Shown piece by piece: positions 1 through 10,100 of a DNA stretch of 64,000 nucleotides; the stretch's first letter is position 1, and every line of letters begins with the position of its first letter. The position numbers and the translations under genes are program-made. The DNA is from Bolinopsis microptera (Eukaryota; Ctenophora; Tentaculata; Lobata; Bolinopsidae): assembly GCF_026151205.1 (NCBI RefSeq), contig NC_087073.1, positions 22,222,270-22,286,269 on the forward strand, given 5' to 3'. The notes under the pieces are model-generated. The model was not told where the DNA came from. It saw only the letters and a program-made list of their open reading frames with translations, and searched no databases.

Positions 1-2
1 AA

Positions 3-1355
3 CCGGTGAAGCCGGTAGAGTTCGATGAACCGTTCAGTGCTGACCCCACAGCTAGGGCAGCTCAGATTGAGAAGATTAACATGGCGTCTAATATTGCAGC
101 TACTGAGAATTTGGTGCCATGCAGGAATTGTTCAAGAAAGTTCCTGCCCACTAGGATTGAATCTCACGAGAAAGTTTGCTGCAATCTGAAGATGGCACCA
201 GCTGCGGCCTTGAAATCCAATTCGGGATATTATGGGCAACGAGTGCATGTTGTTGACGGTCAGCAAGTTGATGCTATCGCCATGAAAAAAGAGAAAACAT
301 TTTCAAGCAACACTATCGAGAAGAAGAAAACAGGTCAATTCAATACCAACATTCCCACGAAACCAGTGAACAACAATGCGACCAACGTTCTACAAAGCAG
401 ATCACATACCACAGCGAACCTGGACCTCTCCAGAGGACCCCTGCAAACTGTTCCCTGCCAGTTCTGCGGCAAAGCCATCAGTCACAATGCTATTAACATC
501 CACATTAAAAAGTGCAGATCTCGGTCAGAACCTCTACCCCAAACTTCAGATTCTTCTGAGTGTACGTACTGCAATAAGAAATACCCCCTTAACGTCATCG
601 CTGTTCACATCAGAAATTGCTCTGCAGCTCCTAAGAAGATTTTTGGTCCAAAGGGTCCCTCCGAGAAAGTTTCCCCAAAGAAGCAAAAACCTCAGTTAAC
701 CCCTCCACAAACTCCTCCTAAGAGGATCGAGCCACTGTCAGGCAATGTTAACAATGTTAAGGGTAATGCTAACAATGTTAAAGGTAACCCATACGCTCGC
801 TACTCTCCCAGACCACCATCTGCAGACAGACTGAGTTCCAGCCTGGACACCAGCCTAGAAGTGGAAGTAGATCTGATACTGGGTGTGGATCCTGGTCTGG
901 TTATGAACTGTATGGTATGCGGTCTGATCGTGCTGAAGAGCAAACTCAACACCCACTACCATAATTACTGCCAGAAAACCACCATGACTCGCTCCATCAC
1001 CATACCACCCTCCACCACCACCAAGGTCCCAAAACCTCCCTACGCTCCAAAACAAGAACTTGTCGCCTGTGATATTTGTAACCGTAGCTTCAGAGCTGAT
1101 GTAATTGAGGAGCATGAGATGCGGTGTGCTATCAAGAATCAAGATGAGCTAAATAAGTCGATCACTGTTCCAGATATAAGTCGGGCTCCGAATAACGATG
1201 CAGAGGGGGGTAACTCCTTCACTACCAACGGTTTGAGCTCACCAACTCAAGTCATCGGTAAATTCGTAACGGGGAAGTTTGTACCCTGTATTAACTGCAA
1301 TAAATCGTTTACAGTCCGGTCTCTGGTTATTCATCAAAAACAGTGTATGAAATGA
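3..1355 (+). CDS. ZC2HC1-type zinc-finger protein, 5' partial
   Basis: The frame is open from the left window edge to the stop at 1353-1355, so the true start lies outside the window. The GTG at position 6 is not a convincing start. About 450 residues are visible in one exon. Six C2HC fingers of the form C-x2-C ... H-x3-5-C are present, for example VPCRNCSRKF, VPCQFCGKA, CTYCNKKYP, MNCMVCGLIV, VACDICNRSF and VPCINCNKSF, each followed by a His and a final Cys. This is the spacing of the zf-C2HC_2 domain of the ZC2HC1 family. Low-complexity Pro/Lys/Asn linkers separate the fingers. Known family members are poorly characterised, so DNA, RNA or protein binding cannot be assigned. Six fingers is more than vertebrate ZC2HC1A, as I remember that family, so orthology to one member is uncertain. 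Confidence 0.8.
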   Translation, partial: PVKPVEFDEPFSADPTARAAQIEKINMASNIAATENLVPCRNCSRKFLPTRIESHEKVCCNLKMAPAAALKSNSGYYGQRVHVVDGQQVDAIAMKKEKTFSSNTIEKKKTGQFNTNIPTKPVNNNATNVLQSRSHTTANLDLSRGPLQTVPCQFCGKAISHNAINIHIKKCRSRSEPLPQTSDSSECTYCNKKYPLNVIAVHIRNCSAAPKKIFGPKGPSEKVSPKKQKPQLTPPQTPPKRIEPLSGNVNNVKGNANNVKGNPYARYSPRPPSADRLSSSLDTSLEVEVDLILGVDPGLVMNCMVCGLIVLKSKLNTHYHNYCQKTTMTRSITIPPSTTTKVPKPPYAPKQELVACDICNRSFRADVIEEHEMRCAIKNQDELNKSITVPDISRAPNNDAEGGNSFTTNGLSSPTQVIGKFVTGKFVPCINCNKSFTVRSLVIHQKQCMK

Positions 1356-2212
1356 AATTTTGTAATTTTTAAAGTTGATAAAGTAAGAATGATGTACGTC
1401 AATAACAATAGAAATTACATGTGATGTGTCTTGTCGCCGCTTTCTCCTGCCTTTTCCTTGCTATGCAATCTACTCGAAACTTCCAAAATTAATTGTTGTA
1501 ATTTTGGTTAAATTCAACTCTCTTATATTTTAAGTAGATGATTTCTATTGTAGCGAAAATATTTTTTGTGATGTATTATAACTTGTAAATATAAACCCAT
1601 TCAACAAATTGAATAGTTATAAAAGTTGAATCTATTGTCACTCGCTTTCAACCAAATGTCAACTTCAAACTATTAACTAATATCCTGCTTGTTCATTTCA
1701 TCTGAATCATTCTCCGTTAATAGTGTAAGTGGTCTCTGTAAATAGCGATTCAACTCCACACAAGGATTCATTATAAACTCTTGAAAGGTTATTTATTAGT
1801 GCATTATATACGGGAAGGATCAATCGGTCACAGTAAATAGTAGTAAAGTACGTAGCGCGCATCTCATTATTTGTGATAAAACTTTTCATTTTACGCAATG
1901 TGTGTAGCGGAATTGCGCTGCGCTCGATCATAGCTAAACTTGATTCATTTCAAAACAAGGCCGTTTTTAATACAACTCTATCAGATCGGAGTTTATAAAG
2001 GCTCGTATGAGACACTAATGACAATTTTGAGAGATTGGACGGACTTTTTGCAAACCAAAAATGGAAGCAACTCACGGTATCACTCTCAGAAGAGACATGT
2101 TTCATCATTTACCGGAATTGCAACCAAATATACACAATAAGGTTTGGTACTTTATCCGTACATCCCCTTTAATAGCTACAAAAAATTGTCTATAAAATTT
2201 ACATAAACAAAC
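1356..2212. other. Intergenic, no gene seen
   Basis: AT-rich sequence between the zinc-finger gene and the retroelement fragment. The short open frames (1707-1931 and 1940-2140) have no recognisable motif or splice context. No clear AATAAA signal lies near the zinc-finger stop codon. Confidence 0.5.
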
Positions 2213-3190
2213 TTAAGAGACCTCAAAGCTCGTCTTCTGAGGAATGAGATTGAAGGATACGTCAACCAGTCCAAGGTGCTGGGCTTTTTGTCTTCCTCTG
2301 ATTCCCCTGAGTGCTATGAGTGTGCTTCGTAGCAGATCAAACCTGAATCGTGTTCTGATGTGATTTTTGACCTGGCTCTTAGCTTCTTTATTGTGGTCAG
2401 CTATCCTTTCAGAAATACGATCTACAAACACAGTGCAGAGTGGGCCCATACCTCCGGATGTTGTAAAAACTAGTGGGACAAAGGACCCTTTCTCTGACTG
2501 AAGTACTCTCTCCTCATATAGATCTTTCTTCTCTTTCTCATGCGCACTGTAGATTTTATCTAGTGGCTTAAATGTATTGGAGTCGCAATTAGGATGAGTG
2601 ACCCTGATGTCAAAGAATGTTCTTTCGAATGGTGCATACAGTCCAACAGCTGCTACGTCCAGACGGGCTTCATCCTGGGTGTTGGTCTTCCTGGAGAATG
2701 AAGTTGGTTGGACAGGTAAGAGTGCAGGTTCTATCCTTACATCCTTATACTTTGCTTCTTGAAGGAAGAAAGCTGCAGTGTCTCTAATGGCATTGTGGCG
2801 CATGTAAACGTATCCACCTAATTTACAATCAAGGGAGTGGTAGACACTGTTTGCATGTCCGCAAGCACAATTAGAGGGCACTCCTTGGATCTTCCATCCA
2901 TAGCGTAGGCGTATGCTGTCTTGGAACTCTTGCTTGTTTAGAACATAGTTGAGGTCCTTTAGAGGTAATGCTGAAAGCCATGTTGATGCTCCCTTCTCTC
3001 TTGCTTGGTTTAAGTGGTTCTTAAGAAGATGATCTGACCCATTATAAAGTATCTTGAACCTTTGTGATAGAAACTCATCTTTCTGTTTTCTCAGTTCTTC
3101 TTTCTTTTCTTTCATCTTGCCAATATCCAGCTTGGTGATATCCTGGTCTTGTTGGTTGATTAAACTCACAAGATCTTTAGTGAGTGCCAC
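2213..3190 (-). mobile_element. Retroelement fragment: C-terminal RT region with restriction-like endonuclease
   Basis: An intact 325-codon frame that I recognise as the C-terminal part of a reverse-transcriptase polyprotein family abundant in corals, sponges and other aquatic invertebrates. The order is: a thumb-like segment ending in EKGASTWLSALPL; a short zinc knuckle (CACGH ... H-x4-C near residues 108-121); RHNAIRD; then the endonuclease-like core EARLDVA ... FFDIRVTHP with the spaced acidic residues of a PD-(D/E)xK fold; and a conserved tail containing PLVFTTSGGMGP and RSTLIALRGIRG. The catalytic RT domain is absent upstream, so this is a truncated copy that cannot move on its own. Assigning it to the restriction-like-endonuclease class of non-LTR elements is inference from motif order. 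Confidence 0.75.
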
Positions 3191-3237
3191 TGAGAATGCA
3201 TATTCACGATTTCAAACCAAAAATTGAATAATTATAT

Positions 3238-3795
3238 TGTCCCATTCTCTGTCCCATTTTCAGTTTTTGAAGCTGAAATTTCCAGGGCTGAAATTTTACA
3301 GTTTTGGCCGAATTACTGACCCGCAACCAATTAGTCAGTCAACTATAGATGCCAAATGACACGATTGAGGTGCTAGAAGTTTGATTTGGGTCGGAGGAAG
3401 CTCACAGCAGAAATCTTTACAAAACGAAAAGTTGTATTTTCAAAACTCTGTCCCATTTTCAGATATGAAAATTTCTGAACACACATTTGACAGATTGGAT
3501 GAAATTTTTGCCCACAAACCAATTAGTCAGTTAATTGATGATGGTTTGGAACCAAATTGGGGTACTGGAAGTTAAAATCTCGAAAAAATTGGAAAATCAT
3601 ACTGTCCCATACTCTGTCCCATTTTCAGTTTTTGAAGCTGAAATTTCCAGGGCTGAAATTTTACAGTTTTGGCCGAATTTCTGACCCGCAACGAATTAGT
3701 CAGTCAACTATAGATGCCAAATGACACGATTGAGATGCTAGAAGTTTGATTTGGGTCGGAGGAAGCTCACAGCAGAAAACTTAACAAAACGAAAA
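3238..3795. repeat. Three related ~160-200-bp direct repeats
   Basis: A segment starting with the CTCTGTCCCATTTTCAG motif and running through 'CCAATTAGTCAGT' to 'ACAAAACGAAAA' occurs at about 3238-3430 and again, nearly identical, at 3603-3795 (period about 365 bp). A shorter and more diverged copy lies between them at about 3444-3575. The block adjoins the retroelement fragment on its upstream side and could be part of its 5' region or an independent satellite. Part is open as a short frame, but nothing suggests a gene. Confidence 0.8.
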
Positions 3796-3825
3796 TTCAT
3801 TTTCAAATATAAACATTTCTGAGCA

Positions 3826-3863
3826 TGTCAGGTGTGAGTGACTTATGTCACTCACACCTGACA
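3826..3863. repeat. Perfect 17-bp inverted repeat (hairpin)
   Basis: TGTCAGGTGTGAGTGAC is followed by the 4-base spacer TTAT and its exact reverse complement. It lies just beyond the third repeat copy. It may be a transposon end or a recombination product; no neighbouring gene uses it. Confidence 0.85.
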
Positions 3864-4066
3864 CCAACTTCATTTTAAACATTTAGTCATTATCTAGCTA
3901 CAGGCTATAAGTTTCCTTCTATTCTGATGATTTTCCGTTTGTAAGTATATTGGAGTCGGGATTGTAAGACCGAGTTGAGGAATGCTGGTAGTTATTTTAC
4001 TTAACCGTTGCCCTCCGCGGAGAGGAATGGTTGGAGAGGGTCCTTATTTTGGAAATTCTTAGATGT

Positions 4067-4340
4067 TTACCTGAGGACCCCAGGCTATTATGTTCATTAA
4101 CATAAAGATTTGGCGGAATGACAGGCTGAGCGCGGCCCAGTAACTTAGATGTTAGAGCATATAAGAGAAAATTTACTCCAGTTCATACTGATACAGAGAT
4201 ATATACTGCAACAACAAATGATGAAGATGAGAATGAAGGCAGGGAAGCCCTTGTATCACGTGGTGACCCCCACGGTGACCCCCACGGTCGCTACAGGGGG
4301 AGCCGCGCACTTCGTGCGCGGCGGGTCTTACAACGTATGA
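4067..4340. repeat. Dispersed repeat with GC-rich hairpin (copy 1)
   Basis: Two blocks recur in the 54-56 kb region. Bases 4067-4145 are nearly the reverse complement of 55067-55142. Bases 4256-4340, starting TATCACGTGGTGACCCCCAC, match 56158-56285 directly and about 55780-55880 in reverse. The second block holds a strong hairpin, GCCGCGCAC-TTC-GTGCGCGGC. Here the sequence GTGACCCCCACG is itself duplicated. No coding frame is visible, so this looks like a non-autonomous mobile or satellite-like family. Confidence 0.75.
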
Positions 4341-4393
4341 CAAGGAAGCCCTATACTAGAGAGTAGAGGCTAAAAGTGGATACACGTTGGATA

Positions 4394-5435
4394 TTGCAAC
4401 CGATATTATCGGGCGGATCGGCGATAATTTGTGAAAAATTCATTATCAATTATCGGTTCACGGTTATAGGCGATAATTTTCAACCGATAAACCGATAATA
4501 TTAATATCAAAATCTTTTCTTCAAAAATTATTTCCAAAAAGTTCGAAATACCGTAAAATCACCGGTCAAATTTAGCGTTATTGGACCTCTGGTCCAACGA
4601 TGATGGCGATGCTTAATCAGCTTCTCAACGGATTCCGCTAGCAAAAGAGTTATTTTCACTGTTAACCAAGTCATGGACTCGTCCCCATCACGAAAGGACA
4701 CGTAGACTAAAGAGATCGCTCTCTTCATGGCTACTCCTGGCAAGAAGAAGACTACTGCGATAAGCGAGCTGCATATCTACCATACCACCTACTTCCGTGG
4801 AGGCCGAGAGGACATTTAGCGCCAGTGGGCTTTTCCTCACAAAACTAAGATGTAGGCTCTCGGACAAGTTTTTAGAATTAGATATGTTGATATTCCTAAA
4901 ATTCTATTTCGCCAATAAAACTTTTAAGTCAAGTTACTTGTTTTTCTTTAAACATCTGTAAATTGTAATTTGCACGCACTTTAATTGATATTATTTGATT
5001 GCTTTCTAAATAAATTTACGAAGCCGTTGTGGGATTTCAAATTACGTGTTTAGAACTCGAGTAACACTAACAGTAAGGGGTCGTTCACATCATTTTTTGG
5101 AACATTTTTACCCCCCCCCCCCCCCCCCCCATCCCCCTCCGTAATCAGTTTTACACATAGCTATTGTGTCAAAATTACACTAGCGTAATCATTCGGAAAC
5201 CCCCCCCCCCCCCCCAGCTGATTACGTAATATGTGAACGACCCCTAACTCAGGAATCATCATTCACAAAGGTGATCAAGGTGTAATTGATTATATCAGTC
5301 ATAAAAATTAACTAAAACCTAGCTCATTGTAAATGTAAATTGTTCTGGCCAAATTTTATCGCCGATAATTTCAAAATTGTTATCGGTTATCGGCGATAAA
5401 AATTATTATGTATTAGACCGATAATGCAAACCCTA
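4394..5435 (+). mobile_element. Degenerate hAT DNA transposon with 8-bp target duplication
   Basis: The element is flanked by the direct repeat GTTGGATA at 4386-4393 and 5436-5443, the 8-bp duplication typical of hAT elements. Subterminal regions are rich in inverted ATCGGCGATAA/TTATCGCCGAT motifs, and the right end reads inwards as TAGGGTTTGCATTATCGG, with a shortened relative at the left end. Bases 4788-4961 encode the end of a hAT dimerisation domain (PTSVEAERTFSASGLFLTK ... RLSDKFLELDMLIFLKF) followed by a stop. The rest of the transposase is missing or scrambled, so the copy is dead. A later MITE has inserted into its right half. Confidence 0.8.
5077..5244. mobile_element. PIF/Harbinger-like MITE inside the hAT relic
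   Basis: A 168-bp element with 14-bp perfect terminal inverted repeats GGGGTCGTTCACAT ... ATGTGAACGACCCC, flanked on both sides by TAA (5074-5076 and 5245-5247), as expected for the 3-bp TWA target duplication of PIF/Harbinger elements. The interior holds two poly-C runs (20 and 16 bases) and no coding frame. It lies inside the hAT element, so it inserted later. Confidence 0.75.
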
Positions 5436-5443
5436 GTTGGATA

Positions 5444-6818
5444 CCTCTTCAGTCTTCACTCCTATCTAATCACAACGGCCGGCGCGCGCTAATTCGCTTA
5501 GATAAGAAGATGTAGACACAATGATGTTGAGTATATGATATAATCCTCAGATTTTCCGGAAATACACTATACTATGAGGAAGTGTCCCCACGGCCTCACA
5601 GGCAAACGTAAGTAATGATCATACCAGCACCCTACCAGAAACCGATTTTACACAAATTTCGGTCCCAAATACTACTTGGGTTGCGAGGATAGCATATCTG
5701 AAAATTTCCTACCGTTAGGGGGGGGGGGGGGGGGCACATAACTCATCAGGTGGACGGCAAATTTACTTTTCACCATCGCAAGGGTACACATAATATTAGA
5801 CACGGTCATTTCGCCCAATTCTCGTGGTTATTTCTCGGCCGAGTGAAATAGTATGGGCCTCCTCTAGAGCGGTACAAGGTATCGTGAGAGAAAGAATGCA
5901 GCTGACTAATGATTGATGATCATTTGGGACAGTAATTGATAATTATCTTGTACTGTTTTAAAAGGCGGTAGAAATTGAATATCATGTACACGCGCTCATA
6001 TGCGCGCAAGTTTCTATAAGGAAGCATGGCGTGTTTGCTAGTTTCAGTAGATGTCTTGGCAGAATGGATTCACTTAGAGACCGAATGATCGAATGGGTTG
6101 TGGGACCAATTACTAATTAGATTTCATTGCCAGAGGGAATAACCAACTTCATACATGTTTGTCACGTTCTTCCAGAAACCCCAGAAACTCCTCAATTATA
6201 ATAGAAAGAAAATATTTATTTCCAATTTAAATAGTACAAAATAAAATGAGTCGTTTTAACACTTCATTTTAAAATAAATTCTGGGCAAATCCCCTTATAA
6301 GTGTAAACGGGTAGAAATTTCGGCAGTAACATTTTCGTTTAAAATATAGAAATTTTTTGAAGTATTAAACATTAAACGGTCAGTTTTCAAGCTTAAAACG
6401 GTCAAACTACCTTCCTCGTAAAGTTTAAACTAACATAATGATAATAAACGTGTCGTGCATTCTCCCGAAAACAAGCTGAACGGTATAAAATAGCATGAAA
6501 TATAGATTTCCTCTGGTTGGAATCGAATTAATATCCTAAAATCCTAAAAGTACCAAACCTTAACCCCAAAAGTTGACAAACCCATCAAATCGAACCTCGA
6601 GTAAGCCACGAAAACCTAATAAAATTTATATAATGAAACTTCAACGTCAAATAACTTTTGAAATTGAATAAAACTTGTCTCATAATTAATCGGCAGCGTG
6701 TCATACAATAAAAGAAGTTAAACATCAAACTCATACCTTAATGAATATAATTAGAAAGTTATCGTACACATAGCTAAAATAAATACCTAAATTCTAAACT
6801 ATTTGCACTGGTTGGTCT
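5444..6818. other. Intergenic, no gene seen
   Basis: AT-rich sequence downstream of the lamin gene's 3' end, with a 17-base poly-G run at 5718-5734. No recognisable coding exon or RNA gene. The lamin 3' UTR may extend into the right-hand end. Confidence 0.5.
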
Positions 6819-6898
6819 GTCATAACGTTGCGATGACGTCATATCGTTGCGATGACGTCATATCGTTACGATGACGTCATAACGTTATGATGACGTCG
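6819..6898. promoter_or_regulatory. Array of CRE/ATF-like sites at 19-bp spacing
   Basis: TGACGTCA occurs at 6834, 6853 and 6872, and TGACGTCG at 6891, all exactly 19 bp apart in a unit resembling TATCGTTGCGATGACGTCA. The palindrome is the established binding site of CREB/ATF bZIP factors. The array is 3' of the lamin stop codon, so it is either a downstream enhancer or a mini-satellite that happens to contain the motif. Confidence 0.6.
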
Positions 6899-7120
6899 TA
6901 TTGATGTCATGATGTCAAAACATGCAACGAATCATGATACAGTCGTTACAACACACACACACGGCAAACAACTGATAAAAGGTTAAGGGATACATCGCAT
7001 ATAACTTTATAAGTTCATAATCATTGGTAAAATAAAATATTGGTATGATATAATAGCTATAATATTTACATGACACGGAGCCCCTATAATGACGTAACCA
7101 CGCCACACACGGTCACGTGT

Positions 7121-10100
7121 TCACATGAGTGAGCAGGCTCGCTGATCTCCTTCTTCCAAATACTCGGTGCTGGTCTCTGCTTTGGCTTTGTAGGTACTGA
7201 CCACATCCCCGTCTGAGTTCTTCAGGACGATCTGCACGTCCATGGTGTTGGACCAGGCGTCTAGTTTTTTGAATACCAAGTTGAGTGGGGGGTTGTGCGT
7301 AGCTCCAGCCCCAGCGCTGTACACCTTGGTAAGGAAGGGTGGGGTTAGTTGGAGTGTAATAATGTGGCATTACATCAGACTATCAGTGGTCTAAGTTTCA
7401 TCACGGTTATTGGTTGAATTAGGGCACTATCTTAGCGATAAAAGGTACATGGTTTACATGTGATGACAACAGAGAATACAATGACTGCTGAGTGTTGGGG
7501 GCGCTGCTGATTACTCCAGTCAGTCCAATCATACACGCAACAGTTAGCACACATCTTCTAGAACCGTTTAAACTCTAAATTTTTCCTGGTATAGCGGCAG
7601 AAACCCAACAAGTCATCCATGGAGAGTAATACAACGCGCGAAATTATGCAACATAGAGCTGTCACTGCATAGCAATACCGTACATTCGGCAATTACTAAA
7701 CTTCCAAATACGGTTTCGTGAACTATTGAGGATCGCTAACGGACTAATAGTTACCTTGAGGGTTTGATCGGGGCCAATGACTGCTTTAGCGGGGAACTTA
7801 TACTCCAGAGTCTCCTCAGCAGATACCTTGGAGATAGTCCACCCTTTCATTATCTGATCCTTCTCCGTCATGTTGCTTATAGCAACGTAGTCGTGTTCTA
7901 TTGACACCTGGGTGTGGGCTGTTACTTTCATAATTTAGGGTTAAATTATAGACTTATAGACTGTGCTGAAGTCATCGCTATACTGAACGTGACACACGGA
8001 TAACTATACATATTATGTAAGAAGCCAGCATGCTACAAAACGTAGTGGAATGTGTGTAACTTGTAAGTCTTGTAAAATGTAACAATATCGTCATGCAACA
8101 GTGATTAAAATTTCCGCGGCATAATGAATAAATCTCTTGTCCTGCTAATACTTCTATTTCAAGTGACTAGTGGGAGGTAACATTTCTTTGTTAGAAAAGA
8201 ATTGTCCACATTTTCTAGAATTTGAGCGCATACCAATATCTCAATAGTACAGACCAGCGGCCCGACAACTGTTCCCCAGTTTAGACTCACCTCGTCTATA
8301 GAAACATGTGAGTTAGTCTCCGTTGTGAAGCTCTCCTCCATTACTCTCTGTCGTTTCCGGCTGGGAGCATCCGCATCGTTAAACGACAGAGCTGATCTGA
8401 CACGGCCGGACTTGGGTGACGGCGTCAGGTTCAACCTCACCTGGGATAATTGGGGGTTAATTAGGAGTTAATTGGTTAATGACTGGCACGGTAATTCCGT
8501 TAATGGTCATTGTACAACACATCATATCTCTATTTTATGATGACGAGATGTCAGAGTTTAAAGTGTAAGTATAAACCCATTTTAACTAGATGCCATGCTG
8601 CTTAGGAGTTTAGTAATAAAATCTTCGGGTGGAACTATCAATCATTATTAATGAGATAATTACATCATAGCGGCCAAGTTACCACAATAAAATTGCAACC
8701 CCTGGAGTCTGGACTCCATGACGGAGTGGTGTGATACCACTATACTAATTAGTAATTACGGCGCGAAACTGTTTTATGGTTTGCCAAATATTTATTTACC
8801 GAGGAAACTGAGATTTGTATTAAATTAGCGGTTTCAAGTTTCAAATACCATGAAGGACTGTGCTCTGCAGTGCACATCCAATTAGGAGGGACCTAGCCAG
8901 GTGGCCCGGACTATAAATACCGAGTGCTCCATCCCTCTTACATCTTAACCAATTTTAAATGTAATTCTCTTAAAATTAGTGGGGTAAGTAGTACCAAACA
9001 TCAACTGAGAAAAATCAATATTAAGTAAAAACCAACATACCTCTTCTGCTTGAAGGAGTTTTCTGTAAGCTGCAATTTCCATATCTAGAGTAACTTTGAC
9101 ATCCATGAGATCTGAATAATCTTTAAGGAGAGCTTTCATTGCTTTATCTAGCTTGTCTATGTCAGTCTGGGAACAACAGTGTTACATTTGATATCGCAGT
9201 AACATATTTAGTACAGTACGCATTGTATTCGAGTACAGATTATTGAGTGTATAACTTAGAGATATAACGACTGTTGCGGGAAATGTTCATTAACTGATAA
9301 GGGAAATGGTTAACGGTAATACTTAATGTGATGGGGTATAAGTATTTGGGCGGCTTAGTAGATGGACACGGAAGTAATTCTGTGCTAACTGGAGTTTTGA
9401 ACAGACTGTATGAATAACAACACTTTTAATTTCCTAGATATTCAGTGTGAATTTAATTCCTTAATAAGGGCGTCAATTAGGAGCAATATACACACGAAGC
9501 TATGTGTTTAAAAGACTGAGTTAGATAAAGAAAAAAGAGATTAAGTAAGATAAAGAGGAAACTTACCTGATGTTTAGCGTCTTTTTCCCTTGCGTTATCT
9601 TCAGCTTTCTTCAACAGATCCTCCAACATCTTGATTCTCTCTTGGAGTTTCTTCTCCTTTGCCAACATGGCGTCTATCGTGAGTTTCAGCTCCTCAATCT
9701 CTGCCAGGTATTTACGGAACTCGACTGTATGCTCTACCGTTTCCTGAAAAAGTAAGGTGGTTATTTGGGGAATAAGACCGTTACAAAGTAGGGTGTCCAG
9801 CTGGTGTTCGTGATTTCCGTAAAGCTGCTTCTTTAAAAATTACAATGTATCGCTGGGGTGAAATTATTGGAATGTTGTGTTGTAATGAATCTAATAATCT
9901 ACTCAGTTTTAGAGTCAGATATTATTATTATTATTAAGTTGGATGACAAATGTAACATCCCCATGAATCTTAAATGAAATAACTGCTAGCCAGTGTATTG
10001 GTAATTGATTCCAGTACCTTACACACCAGACTACAAGATTAGACAACTAGTAACCCCAGACCACTTAGCTTGTAACCATGGTAATATGAGAAGGTTTACT

